Positions 45,560 through 54,186 of a stretch of DNA of 64,000 nt are shown one piece after another. Within the stretch, counting starts at the first letter, position 1. Each line of letters opens with the position of its first letter. The position numbers and the translations under genes were made by a program. The notes under the pieces were generated by a model that was not told the DNA's origin, made no database searches, and saw only the letters and a list, made by a program, of their open reading frames with translations. Origin of the DNA: Verrucomicrobiota bacterium. GTDB taxonomy: Bacteria; Verrucomicrobiota; Verrucomicrobiia; Limisphaerales; JADJPG01. The stretch is taken from contig JADJPG010000037.1 in the NCBI GenBank assembly GCA_016713365.1, positions 1 through 64,000 of the forward strand, written 5' to 3'.

Positions 45560-48103
45560 AACTTAAGGTTGCGCAGTCGCAGCGCGTTGGCGATGACGGA
45601 TACCGAGCTCAGGCTCATCGCTGCGCCTGCAATGATGGGACTGAGGAGCGCACCGAAGAACGGATAGAGCACACCCGCCGCGACCGGGATTCCAAGCGCG
45701 TTATAGACGAACGCGAAGAAAAGGTTTTGTCGGATGTTCCGCATCATCGCTCGACCCAGCCGGATTGCCCTCACGATGCCGCGTAGGTCGCCGGTTACAA
45801 GTGTTACTCCTGCGCTTTCCATCGCAATGTCGGTGCCCGTGCCCATGGCGACTCCTACGTCAGCGGCGGCAAGGGCCGGCGCATCGTTGATGCCGTCACC
45901 AGCCATGCCGACAATACGGCCTGCTGCCTTGAGTGATTTCACCTTCCCGTGTTTGTCGTGCGGTGTGACACCGGCCTGGAACTCCGCAATGCCGAGCTTG
46001 TGTGCGACGGCTTCGGCGGTTCGTTGGTTATCGCCGGTGAGCATGATGACTTTGACGCCGAGTTCGCGCAGTTCCGCGAGCGCTGCCGGCGTCGTGGACT
46101 TCACGGGGTCGGTTACGGTCAGGACGCCCGCAGCGCGTCCCTCGATGGCGACGAAGATGGCGGTCGCGCCTTCGGCCTGGTGAGGAGTGGCGAGCGTTTC
46201 CAGTGCCGCGATGTCAGCCACTCCGTTCTTGTGGAGGAAGTCAGGTTTGCCAATCAACACCCTGCGTCCAGCAACAGTGCCCGCAACTCCTCCTGCGGTG
46301 GTGGACTGGAAATCCTTCGCAGCTTCCAGCGGAAGCTGTCGCTCCCGGGCTGCTGCGATGACGGCGTTCGCCAGCGGATGTTCGCTGCCTTGCTCCAGTG
46401 AAGCGGCGAGGTGGAGCAGTTCCTTCTCGTCAAAGCCGCTGACTGGCAACACCTGCGCAAGCTTGGGCTTGCCTTCCGTGAGCGTGCCGGTCTTGTCCAC
46501 GGCCAGGGTGTCGAGCTTGGCGAGATTCTCGATGGCCTCAGCGTTGCGGATGAGCACGCCTATCTGAGCACCGCGCCCGACGCCAACCATCACGCTCATG
46601 GGAGTGGCGAGTCCAAGCGCACACGGACAGGCGATGATGAGCACTGCGACGGCGTTCGTAATGGCGAACGCGAGGCGCGGCTCCGGCCCCCACACCATCC
46701 ACGCGGCGAAGGTCAGCACTGCAATCGCGAGCACCGCCGGCACGAACCACCCCGCGACCTTGTCGGCCAAGGCTTGAATCGGCGCGCGACTGCGCTGGGC
46801 TTGCGCGACGAGATTCACGATCTGCGCGAGCATCGTTTCGCTGCCGACTCGACTCGGCCTTCATCACGATGCCGCCTGTGGTGTTGACCGTGCCGCCTGA
46901 TACATTCGCGCCGACGGCCTTTTCAACAGGGAGCGGTTCGCCGGTGAGCATGGATTCATCAACTGACGTGCGGCCTTCGACAACGTCGCCGTCCACCGGA
47001 ACCTTCTCACCGGGGCGCACGCGCAGCAGGTCGCCAGGATGCACAGCATCAAGCGGCACCTCTTCATCCCCATTCGGTGTGACGCGACGTGCGGTCTTCG
47101 GTGCGAGGCCCAGCAACGATTTGATTGCACCACTGGTGCGTCGCCGAGCACGGAGTTCGAGGACCTGGCCGAGCAAGACGAGCACGATGATGACGGCGGC
47201 TGCCTCGAAATAGATCGCAGGTTTACCAGAGTGTCCCGCGGCTGCTGGGAACGCCTGCGGGAACAACATCGTCGCCACGCTGAAGGCAAACGCCGCGCCC
47301 ACACCCAGCGCGATGAGCGTGAACATATTCAGACTGCGGTTCACGAGCGAACGCCAGCCGCGCACGAAGAACGGCCAGCCCATCCACAACACGACCGGCG
47401 TGCTCAAAGCGAATTGTCCCCAGCGCGACACGTTCCCGCTTGCCCAATTGGCGTGACTCCACGCGGGAACGAGATGCGCCATCGCCACGACGAAAACAGG
47501 CAGTGTCAATACCGTGCCGATCCAAAAGCGCCGGGTCATGTCGCGCAGTTCCGAATCGCCTTCCTCCACCTCGGGCGTGACGGTCTTTGGCTCCAACGCC
47601 ATGCCGCACTTGGGGCAAGTGCCGGGATGGTCCTGCTCGACCGCCGAGTGCATCGGGCAGGTGTAGATGGTTTGAGTGGGCGGCTTCCAAGTCGGGTTCA
47701 GTTCCAACGCCATCCCGCATTTCGGACACGCGCCGGGCTTGTCACTCTCCACTCCCGGACACATCGGGCAGAAATACTTCGCAGCTGCCGAGGGCGTCAC
47801 GGTCGCGTCTGCGTGATGATGTGAATGGCCAGCGTGGGCGCAGGATTGCGCCTCACCGGCCGACTTGCCGTCGCAGCAGGAGTGTTCTTCTCCGTCGTGC
47901 TTGCCTCCGCGACCGGTGGGGTCGTGATGCTCGTGCTTCTCCTTGCTTCCGCAGCAACCGACGAACGCTTTTTCCGAAGCGCTTTGGGTCAGAAACTTCT
48001 TTCGGCAATGCTCGCTGCAAAAGTAAAGGGTCTCGTCATCGCGCTCGGCGCTCAGGGCCGTCGCCTCGTTCACCGTCATGCCGCAGATTGGGTCGGTCTT
48101 CAT
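45556..48103 (-). CDS. Cu(+)/Ag(+) P-type ATPase with YHS and HMBD domains, one frameshift
   Basis: About 848 residues once one extra base is removed (the span is a multiple of three plus one). Order: YHS/TRASH-like metal domain (DPICGMTVNEATA..FCSEHCRKKF), His-rich linker, two heavy-metal-binding modules (FCPMCPGVESDKPGACPKCG and TCPMHSAVEQDHPGTCPKCG), then the P1B-ATPase. The ATPase has the TGEP motif, ion-site ACPCALGLATP, phosphorylation site DKTGT and hinge MAGDGINDAPALA. The break is near 46845-46855, where frame VMKAE must jump to VGSETMLAQIV. It exports copper or silver from the cytosol. It is divergent from the CorE-like sigma factor gene, the likely regulator. Confidence 0.88.
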
Positions 48104-48261
48104 AAGGTTGTTCGCTGTTCGCTTTCGAAGCGGTCTTTCGCTTCTACCACCCTCGCTAACGCAGAACCCGGGATTCTCTTACACCAGAATCTTCCGCCTC
48201 GGTTTGCCGCCGTCTGCCGGCGGCGATTGCCCGTCTGTCGTGAAACCTCTACTCTCCGCGC

Positions 48262-48828
48262 ATGGCAAAAGTCGAAGACGCGCTAATCGAGAACTTGGAC
48301 GCCTTCGTCGGGTTCGCGCGCAAGCGTGTCGGCGACCCCGAACTGGCTGCCGACCTCGTGCAAGACAGCTTGCTCAAGGCGCTGAAGTCGTCCGACCAGC
48401 CTCGCGACGGGGAAGGTTCGGTGGCGTGGTTCTACCGCATTCTGCGCCATTCGATCATCGACCTGTATCGGCGGCGCGACGTCCGGGACCGCGCGCTCGA
48501 CCGCCTGCAAACCGAGCTGCCCGATCAGCCGGATGCCGTCGCCCAACGGGTCTTGTGCCAGTGCTTCAAACGCCTTCTGCCCGGCTTGCCGGGACAATAT
48601 CGCGACCTGCTACAGCGCGTGGACCTTGACGGTGCTTCCCCCAAGGACGCGGCGATGGCGCTGGGCCTGACGTTGAACAACCTGAACGTGCGGCTGCATC
48701 GCGCCCGCCAGCGACTCCGCGAGAGAGTCGAAGCCACATGTCAGGTGTGCAGCAAGCATGGATGTCTCGATTGCACGTGCGACGACAAGCATCCCGCCGA
48801 GGCGCGGCGCCGACCCAGCAAGGAGTAA
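48262..48828 (+). CDS. CorE-like ECF sigma factor with Cys-rich metal-sensing tail
   Basis: A 188-residue ECF sigma factor. Sigma region 2 lies at about 12-75 (DPELAADLVQDSLLKAL, WFYRILRHSIIDLYRRR) and region 4 at about 100-155 (LDGASPKDAAMALGLTLNNLNVRLHRAR). The tail CQVCSKHGCLDCTCDDKH carries five Cys (160, 163, 168, 171, 173), the hallmark of CorE/ECF44 factors, which sense copper redox state directly and need no anti-sigma gene. None is seen here. Divergence from the copper ATPase and convergence with the efflux operon support control of copper resistance. Confidence 0.8.
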   Translation: MAKVEDALIENLDAFVGFARKRVGDPELAADLVQDSLLKALKSSDQPRDGEGSVAWFYRILRHSIIDLYRRRDVRDRALDRLQTELPDQPDAVAQRVLCQCFKRLLPGLPGQYRDLLQRVDLDGASPKDAAMALGLTLNNLNVRLHRARQRLRERVEATCQVCSKHGCLDCTCDDKHPAEARRRPSKE

Positions 48829-48884
48829 CGGGACGGGGATGAACCCGATGTGTGTGGCACCCGCGCCGCGTTACAACTTGCCGT

Positions 48885-49181
48885 CTATTTCTTCTGCTTT
48901 TTGGTCTCTGCCTCGATCTTTTTGAGGTAACGGGACTTGTCCTTGTTGAAGTCCTTCAAACAAGACTTGCAGCAAAGCTTGACCTCCTGGCCCTCGACGA
49001 CGAAGGCGTGCGGCTTCATCTCGCCCTTGTCGTTGATTTCTTCGCCAGAGACGATGCACGTCCTCAGCGGATACGGCTTCGCCTTGCGCTCGGGGGGGTT
49101 GTCCTCGGCGCGGGTGCTCAGGACTCCGGCTGCCAGGCTGGTGAGCAGCACCGCAGTCATGATGTGTTTCGTGAACTTCAT
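48885..49181 (-). CDS. periplasmic TRASH-like Cys-motif protein 1
   Basis: A 98-residue protein with a signal peptide (HIMTAVLLTSLAAGVLSTRAED). A metal-site-like domain follows: YPLRTCIVSGEEIND, then VKLCCKSCLKDFNKDKSRYL, and a Lys-rich tail. A paralogue lies at 50428-50736. TRASH/YHS-type Cys arrays often bind copper or other soft metals. It is last in the leftward efflux operon. A copper chaperone role is likely from context. Confidence 0.7.
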   Translation of the reverse strand: MKFTKHIMTAVLLTSLAAGVLSTRAEDNPPERKAKPYPLRTCIVSGEEINDKGEMKPHAFVVEGQEVKLCCKSCLKDFNKDKSRYLKKIEAETKKQKK

Positions 49182-49250
49182 ACTGTTTGCTTTCTGTTGG
49201 TTTGAATCTGCTTCACCGCCAAACGGCGGAGAAATAGTTGTTTGCCACGT

Positions 49251-50420
49251 TCAGTGCAGAATGACGAAATCGCCGTCTGGCCGGGCATACGACGTGGCGT
49301 AACTCCAAGTCGGGATGCCCTCCCGCCTGCCGTTCTCGGTGGTGGCTTCGCCTTTCGCATTGAGCACCTGCCACGCTAAGGAACCACCTCGCTGCCAGCC
49401 TGTGCCTTCGGTCCACACGAGCAGCGTTTCGCCCTTGCGGTTGACGGCGACGCGCGGATGTTTCGCCCCTTTGAGCGCGCCAAACGCGCGCGGCTGCGGC
49501 TTGCCATCAGCGGCCGGGAACCGTGCGAACTGGAGGCGCCCCGCTATTTCCCAGGCGGCCCACGTTCCATTGTCCGCTGCTGTGAGGTTCGCGCTGCTCA
49601 TCGGACACATGCCAACGGACCACGGGTGGGAGAATGACTCGCGGAAGCTTCCACCGCGATCTGACGAGGCGAGCAGCGCCATGTCGCGTTGCATCATCGT
49701 GCGGGCGGTGCGGAACAACACGAGGGCTTCACCGCGGGTGTTTACGAATGCCGTCAAGCCGCAGCAGCCGCACGCGCCCGTTCCTGGTGGGCTAATGGTA
49801 CGTTCCGGGGCGAAGCTGCCTCCGTCGTCCGCGGAGAGCGCGAGAAACACGGCGCGGTTTGTCTCGCCCTTGCTGCCGGCAGGCGAGGCGTGCCACACCA
49901 CGAACACGCGCCCCTCAGAGTCGGCGGCGACCGACCCGCCGCCGTCGAGTTCGTGCGAGCGACCGATCAAGTCGCGTTGCGCGGAGAAGCTCCGGGCATC
50001 GTCGCTGAGTCGCGCATAGAGCAGAGGTGACCCGCCGTTGACCGGCTTGGGAGTGGCGGATTGCGAGCCGTTCCATACGACATGCGCGCGGCCGTGCCGC
50101 CCGAGCGCCATCTGCGGGCCGCGAATCGTCCCGATGGCCACGGCGCTTCCCGCCTCGCTGTTGACCTTGAGCGGAGCGGACCAACCACCATCGGGCGCGC
50201 GCCGCCGATAGAGGATGTCGGAGGCTTTTGCATCGCCCGTAAGGTAGATGAGGTGGATCGAGCCATCGGGCGCGGCGATGGCCTGAGGCTGAAGACCCGA
50301 CTCCGGCAGCCGCTCGATAATGACCGCCGCGATCGCATGGGGGATGGCGTGGCCGAGCAGGACGAGGATGGCTAGCGGGAATGCGCTGGCGATCGATTTG
50401 AGTGCGCGATTGTTTCGCAT
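49251..50420 (-). CDS. secreted BNR/sialidase-like repeat protein in copper cluster
   Basis: A 389-residue exported protein with a signal peptide (ASAFPLAILVLLGHAIPHAIAA). BNR/Asp-box-like blades follow (SADDGGSFAPERTI, SSDRGGSFRESF), giving a sialidase-like propeller. Unusual Cys sites, GACGCCGLTAF and GMCPMSSANL, are placed in two blades and could bind metal. Carbohydrate-active residues of true sialidases were not identified. It lies within the Cus operon between two Cys-motif proteins, so a periplasmic metal role is more likely than glycan cleavage. Confidence 0.6.
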   Translation of the reverse strand: MRNNRALKSIASAFPLAILVLLGHAIPHAIAAVIIERLPESGLQPQAIAAPDGSIHLIYLTGDAKASDILYRRRAPDGGWSAPLKVNSEAGSAVAIGTIRGPQMALGRHGRAHVVWNGSQSATPKPVNGGSPLLYARLSDDARSFSAQRDLIGRSHELDGGGSVAADSEGRVFVVWHASPAGSKGETNRAVFLALSADDGGSFAPERTISPPGTGACGCCGLTAFVNTRGEALVLFRTARTMMQRDMALLASSDRGGSFRESFSHPWSVGMCPMSSANLTAADNGTWAAWEIAGRLQFARFPAADGKPQPRAFGALKGAKHPRVAVNRKGETLLVWTEGTGWQRGGSLAWQVLNAKGEATTENGRREGIPTWSYATSYARPDGDFVILH

Positions 50421-50427
50421 AGAGAGC

Positions 50428-50736
50428 CTACTTGGAGGTCAACTTCGAGAGATACTTCGATGGCTCTTTCTTGAAGTCAGCGAGGCAGTCTTCGCAGCAG
50501 AGTTTAATCTCCTGGCCGTGGTGGACGAATGTGTAGGGCTTGCCGTGGTCGAAGCCTTCGTCGGTGACGAGGCATTTGTTCAAGGGATAAGCCTTCGCGG
50601 CGGCGTGCCGTGCGAGTGGCTGCGAATGATCGCGATGGCTGCGGAGCAGCCGTCGAAGCCGAGGGCGGCGACGACGATGGAGAGCGCCGACGATGAACAG
50701 TGTGGGCGCGGTGATTGAGGATTTGGTTGCGTTCAT
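50428..50736 (-). CDS. periplasmic TRASH-like Cys-motif protein 2 (probable paired frameshift)
   Basis: A 102-residue ORF from ATG 50736. The C-terminal half, YPLNKCLVTDEGFDHGKPYTF and IKLCCEDCLADFKKEPSKYL, matches the paralogue at 48885-49181. The N-terminal part is wrong for an export signal: after TLFIVGAL it reads HRRRRPRLRRLLRSHRDH. The other frame over the same bases gives a normal hydrophobic run, SIVVAALGFDGCSAAIAII. Two compensating indels near 50590-50690 are likely. Its start overlaps the CusA stop by 4 bases. Confidence 0.65.
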   Translation of the reverse strand: MNATKSSITAPTLFIVGALHRRRRPRLRRLLRSHRDHSQPLARHAAAKAYPLNKCLVTDEGFDHGKPYTFVHHGQEIKLCCEDCLADFKKEPSKYLSKLTSK

Positions 50737-53700
50737 GGTTCTGTGCGGTCGTTTTGTTTTGGTGTTTCCGTGTTCGCGGGCGCAATCGGGGAACTCGACG
50801 GGAGTTCGCGCGCTCGAAGCCAGAGGAATATGACGGGCGTGACGATGAGGATGTGGATGAGGCTGGAAATCATCCCGCCGATGACGGGCGTGGCGAGAGG
50901 CTTCATCACTTCTGCGCCCTGCCGGTGACTCCACATGATGGGCAGCAGGCTTGCCACGATGGTCGCGACGGTCATCACCTTGGGGCGCAGGCGCAGGCGT
51001 GCGCCATCTTTCACGGCTTGCACGAGGTCGGCATAGTTGAAGGCGCTGCCGCGCTCGGCCATGCGCTTCTTCACCATTTCTTCGAGATAGACCACCATGA
51101 CGACGCCGGTTTGCACCGCCGTGCCGAAGAGCGCGATGTAACCAACCCAGACCGCGCCATTGAAGTTGTAGCCGAGAAGCTTTTGCAGAAAGACGCCGCC
51201 GCTCAGGGCGAACGGCACGGCGAGCATGACGTGCGCGGCTTCGAGCGCGCTGTGATAAACCATGTAGAGCATCACGAAGATGATGAGCAGCACGGCGGGG
51301 AACACGATCTGCATCGTCTTCACGAAGCGGCGCTGGTTCTCGTATTCGCCGGTCATCTGGTAGGTCATGTTGCCCCAATCGAGCTTCTTGAGCGCCTGCT
51401 CGACTTCGTTGACGAAGCCGCCGAGGTCGCGGTCCTGCACGTTCGACTGCACGTAGGCGCGGAGGCGTCCGTTCTCGCTGGCGATTTCGTTCGCGCCGAC
51501 TTCGCGCGTTATTTTGGCGACCATCGCGAGCGGGATGTAAGTGAGCGGCTGGCTGTCGCCGCCCGCGCTCATGCTGTTGGCGGCGGGGCGAACTGCACCA
51601 GCCATTCCACCGCCCATGCCTCCACCGCCAGCGGAAGCAGACGCGCCGCCCATCGGGCCGCGCGAGGCGATGAGGATGCGGCCAATCTTCTCGATGTCGT
51701 CGCGCTCGCCGCGTTCGAGGCGCACCTGAATGGGGAATCGTTCGCGACCTTCGATGGTCACGCTGACGTTTTTTCCGCCAATGGAAACTTCCACGGCATC
51801 GAGCACGTCGCGGGCGCTGAGGTTGTAACGAGCGAGCGCCTTCCTATCGACCTTCACGTTCAGATAGGGCTTGCCCTGCACGCGCGACGGCGAGACGCCA
51901 GCCGCGCCGGGGATTTGCTTCACGACCTTCTCGACCTCGTAAGCCTTCTCCTGAATCGCGTTCAGATTGTCGCCGTAAATCTTCACCCCGACCTGCGCGC
52001 GGATGCCGGTATAGAGCATCAGAATCCGGTTCTCGATGGGCTGGAGGAAAGCGGGCACGTAACCGGGGACGTGTTTCATCTTCTCCGTCAACTCGGCCTT
52101 GAGCTTCTCGACGGTCATGCCGTCGCGCCATTCCGGGTTGCGGACGACGCGCGGAATCTTGATGAGGCCGAGCACAGTGCGGTTGGTGGGAATCCACTCC
52201 GGCTTGAGCGTGATGGTCGTCTCCAACATCTCCGTCGGCGCGGGGTCGGTGGGCGTCTCGAAGCGGCCCAACTTGCCCGCGACCGTTTCGATCTCGGGGA
52301 CGCTGGCCAGCACCGTGTCCTGCCACGACATCACGCGCTGGATTTCCTTGAGGCCGGTCTTGGGATGCAGCACCGGCATGTAGAGCAGGCTGCCCTCGTT
52401 GAGCGGCGGCATGAATTCCTTGCCGAAACCTTGCGCGAGGTTGGCGGTGCGTTCCCAGCCCCGGTCGCGCAGATCCTTCACCCACGTCCGCGGCAGGCCG
52501 AACGCCGTTAACAACGCCGCGGCCAGCAGCAACACTGCCGCGCCCATCACGGTCTTGCGATGGTTCAGCGCCCAGTTCAGAGCGGGGTCGTAAATCTTGA
52601 GCAGGAGACGCATCACGAGGTTGCGGTCTTCGCCATGAAAAGGCCCGCGTACGAGCAGACTGCACAGCACGGGAACCAGCGTGACCGCGAGCAGCGTCGA
52701 GCCAATCATCGCGAAGGTTTTCGTCCACGCGAGCGGATGGAACAGCTTGCCCTCCTGCCCGGTGAGCGCGAACACCGGCACGAACGCGAGGATGATGATG
52801 GCCATTGCGAAGAAGATGGGCCGGCCCACCTGCTGGCAGGCGGTCAACGTCTCCTGCCACGTCTCCGCCGGCGTGAGCCGACCACCTTTCTTATCCTCCG
52901 CGCTTTCGCAATGCCGCAGCACGTTCTCCGTCACCACGATGGCCGCGTCCACCAGCACGCCGATGGCAATGGCGATGCCGGTCAGCGACATGATGTTGCT
53001 GGTGATGCCAAACTCCTTCATCAACAGAAACGAGATGAGAATGGAAATCGGCAAGGGCAGCGTGACGATGAGGATGCTGCGGAAGTGCCACAGGAATATG
53101 ATGTGCGCCAGCGTGACGAGAATGATCTCCTCCACGAGTGCGTGCTTGAGCGTGGCAATGGTGCGCTCGATGAGCGTGCTCCGGTCGTAGAACGGCTTGA
53201 TGGAAATGCCCGGCGGCAGGCTCTTGGAAATCTGGGCAATCTTCTCTTTCACGCGCTCGATGACGGCCTTCGCGTTTTCACCCGTTCGCATGACCACCGT
53301 GCCGCCCACCGCCTCGTGTCCGTCGATGTCGAGCGCCCCGCGCCGGAAGTCGCCGCCGATCTGCACGTTGGCGATGTCCTTCACGTAGATGGGCGTGCCC
53401 TCCATCGCTTTGATGGGAATGAGTTCGAGGTCTTCCGAGCTTTCCACGAGGGCGATGCCGCGCAGCACGAACTCCGCGCCGTTTTCCTCAATCGTCTTTC
53501 CGCCGACGTTGAGGTTCGCGTTCTGCACCGCCGTCATCACTTCCATGATGGTGACGTTCGCCGCCCGCATCTTCGTGGCGGAGAGTTCGATTTGATACTG
53601 CTTCACGAAGCCGCCGATGCTCGCGACTTCCGCCACGCCCTGCACGCTGGCGAGCTGGTAGCGGATGTGCCAGTCCTGCACCGTGCGGAGCTTGCCGAGG

Positions 53701-54170
53701 TCGTAGCCGCCGTCGGACACTTTCGTCGGATCAACGTCGAGATAGTATTGATAGACCCAGCCGAGGCCGGTGGCGTCCGGGCCGAGTTGCGGCTTCACCC
53801 CTTCGGGCATCGCGCCTTGCAGATAGTTGAGCCGTTCAAGGACGCGCGTCCGCGCGAAGTAGGTGTCAATGTTGTCCTCGAAAATGATGGTGAGCAGCGA
53901 GAAGCCGAACATGGACACGGCGCGCACGTCCTTCACGCCGGCGAGTCCCTGCAGGCCGGTCGAGAGCGGATACGTCACCTGGTCCTCGACCTCCTGCGGG
54001 CTGCGGCCCATCCAGTCGGCATAGACGAGCACCTGGTTTTCCGTGAGGTCGGGGATGGCGTCCACGGGCGTCTTGAACACGGCGCGCACGCCGAGCGTGA
54101 TGAGCAGCAGCGCCCCGCAGAAGACAAGGAAGCGGTTCTTCAAACTCCATTCGATGATGCGTTGAATCAT
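50733..54170 (-). CDS. cusA: CusA/CzcA-family heavy-metal RND efflux pump
   Basis: A 1145-residue RND transporter starting MIQRIIEWSLKNRFLVF, with the family's 12-helix layout, two large periplasmic loops (YPLSTGLQGLAGVKDVRAVS, FYDRSTLIERTIATLKHAL) and helix 4 motif VLVDAAIVVTENVLRH. An extra Gly/Met/Ser/Ala-rich stretch (GGMGGGMAGAVRP) at about 837-873 is unusual, may be disordered, and could bind Cu(I). Length is a little above CusA (about 1047). It follows cusB by 16 bases and overlaps the Cys-motif gene after it. It pumps Cu(I)/Ag(I) out across the outer membrane with CusB and TolC. Confidence 0.9.
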   Translation of the reverse strand: MIQRIIEWSLKNRFLVFCGALLLITLGVRAVFKTPVDAIPDLTENQVLVYADWMGRSPQEVEDQVTYPLSTGLQGLAGVKDVRAVSMFGFSLLTIIFEDNIDTYFARTRVLERLNYLQGAMPEGVKPQLGPDATGLGWVYQYYLDVDPTKVSDGGYDLGKLRTVQDWHIRYQLASVQGVAEVASIGGFVKQYQIELSATKMRAANVTIMEVMTAVQNANLNVGGKTIEENGAEFVLRGIALVESSEDLELIPIKAMEGTPIYVKDIANVQIGGDFRRGALDIDGHEAVGGTVVMRTGENAKAVIERVKEKIAQISKSLPPGISIKPFYDRSTLIERTIATLKHALVEEIILVTLAHIIFLWHFRSILIVTLPLPISILISFLLMKEFGITSNIMSLTGIAIAIGVLVDAAIVVTENVLRHCESAEDKKGGRLTPAETWQETLTACQQVGRPIFFAMAIIILAFVPVFALTGQEGKLFHPLAWTKTFAMIGSTLLAVTLVPVLCSLLVRGPFHGEDRNLVMRLLLKIYDPALNWALNHRKTVMGAAVLLLAAALLTAFGLPRTWVKDLRDRGWERTANLAQGFGKEFMPPLNEGSLLYMPVLHPKTGLKEIQRVMSWQDTVLASVPEIETVAGKLGRFETPTDPAPTEMLETTITLKPEWIPTNRTVLGLIKIPRVVRNPEWRDGMTVEKLKAELTEKMKHVPGYVPAFLQPIENRILMLYTGIRAQVGVKIYGDNLNAIQEKAYEVEKVVKQIPGAAGVSPSRVQGKPYLNVKVDRKALARYNLSARDVLDAVEVSIGGKNVSVTIEGRERFPIQVRLERGERDDIEKIGRILIASRGPMGGASASAGGGGMGGGMAGAVRPAANSMSAGGDSQPLTYIPLAMVAKITREVGANEIASENGRLRAYVQSNVQDRDLGGFVNEVEQALKKLDWGNMTYQMTGEYENQRRFVKTMQIVFPAVLLIIFVMLYMVYHSALEAAHVMLAVPFALSGGVFLQKLLGYNFNGAVWVGYIALFGTAVQTGVVMVVYLEEMVKKRMAERGSAFNYADLVQAVKDGARLRLRPKVMTVATIVASLLPIMWSHRQGAEVMKPLATPVIGGMISSLIHILIVTPVIFLWLRARELPSSSPIAPANTETPKQNDRTEP

Positions 54171-54186
54171 GGCTGGTTCTCCCGGT

